The position numbers were made by a program, and so were the translations under genes. From Candidatus Woesearchaeota archaeon (GTDB lineage Archaea > Nanobdellota > Nanobdellia > Woesearchaeales > WJKL01), in the NCBI GenBank assembly GCA_019322455.1, contig JAHWIT010000043.1, positions 1-13,512 of the forward strand: a DNA stretch of 13,512 bases. Direction: 5' to 3'. The notes below the pieces were generated by a model that did not search any database, had not been told where the DNA came from, and saw only the letters and a program-made list of their open reading frames with translations. Shown here piece after piece: positions 13,136-13,512 of this stretch. Within the stretch, counting starts at the first letter, position 1. Every line of letters starts with the position of its first letter.

Positions 13136-13512
13136 CAATACTAGCATAGCCAACAGCATTACTATAATCTCCAACAATATCTCCACTTGTATAATACTTC
13201 AACAATCTTACTTTCTCTACTTTTAATTCCTTGCAAGCAGATATCATAGTTGCAATTGCATCTCTGCCGCATATTGTAGCTCCTGTTTCATCAATATAAT
13301 TCATAAAACTCCATGCATCTAATTTTTTAATAAACTCAATAGCTCCTTTATCTAATTTTTCTAAATTCTCTTTTATATTATCACTAAATGGCATAAAAGC
13401 ATAATTAATTCCAAAATGAGTAAAATCACTAGAGCAGATTAAACATATTCTTCTGCCTAATTCTTTACTAATTTCAATAATCTTCTTTCCAAACAATTCA
13501 TAATTACTATTC
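13125..13512 (-). CDS. MEMO1 family protein, 3' part (5' end outside window)
   Basis: The C-terminal ~129 residues of a MEMO/AMMECR1-neighbour family protein. CSSDFTHFG, TICGRDAIATMI, LLKYYTSGDIVGD and NAVGYASIVI are the family blocks. The Asp and His of SSDFTH and the Cys of TICG correspond to the metal-site residues described for human MEMO1; the N-terminal histidines would lie upstream. The fold is related to extradiol dioxygenases; the archaeal role is unknown. The frame stays open through the window end (reading N-S-N-Y-E-L before Phe-Gly-Lys-Lys), so the TTG at 13496 is not a start. The 3' end overlaps the TOPRIM gene by 11 bases. Confidence 0.9.
   Translation of the reverse strand, partial: NSNYELFGKKIIEISKELGRRICLICSSDFTHFGINYAFMPFSDNIKENLEKLDKGAIEFIKKLDAWSFMNYIDETGATICGRDAIATMISACKELKVEKVRLLKYYTSGDIVGDYSNAVGYASIVIE

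Noticed and set aside
13125..13496. Complete MEMO-family gene starting at a TTG at 13496
   Set aside because: The frame continues to the window end, and the family needs a further ~150 N-terminal residues.

Overview
The window looks like a piece of a small, AT-rich, gene-dense archaeal genome, most likely a DPANN lineage of the Woesearchaeota/Pacearchaeota kind. That placement is inferred from gene content, not from a marker-gene tree. The archaeal signals are a release factor aRF1, a one-fold archaeal histone, aIF5A, a stand-alone ribosomal protein eL40, a TrmG10-type tRNA methyltransferase, a MEMO-family protein, many leaderless genes with a TATA box about 26 bases before the ATG, and GGAGG-type ribosome sites on others. 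No rRNA, tRNA, CRISPR array or transposase is visible, and no gap without a gene exceeds 183 bases.

Layout. 1-618: the 3' part of prf1 (aRF1). Its first 19 codons are the C-terminal end of an intein that splits the catalytic GGQ motif exactly before the following serine. 619-2052: a nucleotidyltransferase-fold protein and a divergent SprT-like zinc metalloprotease. 2074-4190: a tight operon of histone, aIF5A, eL40 (only 53 codons) and a membrane site-2 protease, possibly ended by a small hairpin plus T-run. 4203-6199: a TrmJ-like SPOUT methyltransferase, a winged-helix regulator on the opposite strand, and a TrmG10-like methyltransferase. 6180-8516: phosphoenolpyruvate synthase (minus strand). 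8657-12460: two large secreted, membrane-anchored, glycosylation-rich surface proteins, one with an A-B-A-B array of Ig-like repeats, the other with three thrombospondin-1-like six-cysteine repeats. 12457-13512: a DUF192 protein, a small TOPRIM protein and the 3' part of a MEMO-family gene that runs off the window.

How it fits together. Most genes are housekeeping functions of translation (termination, aIF5A, eL40, tRNA modification), chromatin and central carbon metabolism, with a cell-surface module beside them. Compaction is extreme: all five convergent gene pairs abut or overlap, and divergent pairs share 34 to 140 base promoter regions, in one case apparently around a single TATA box. 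The most notable item is the intein in the GGQ loop of the only archaeal stop-codon release factor. No active termination factor could be made from this gene without protein splicing.
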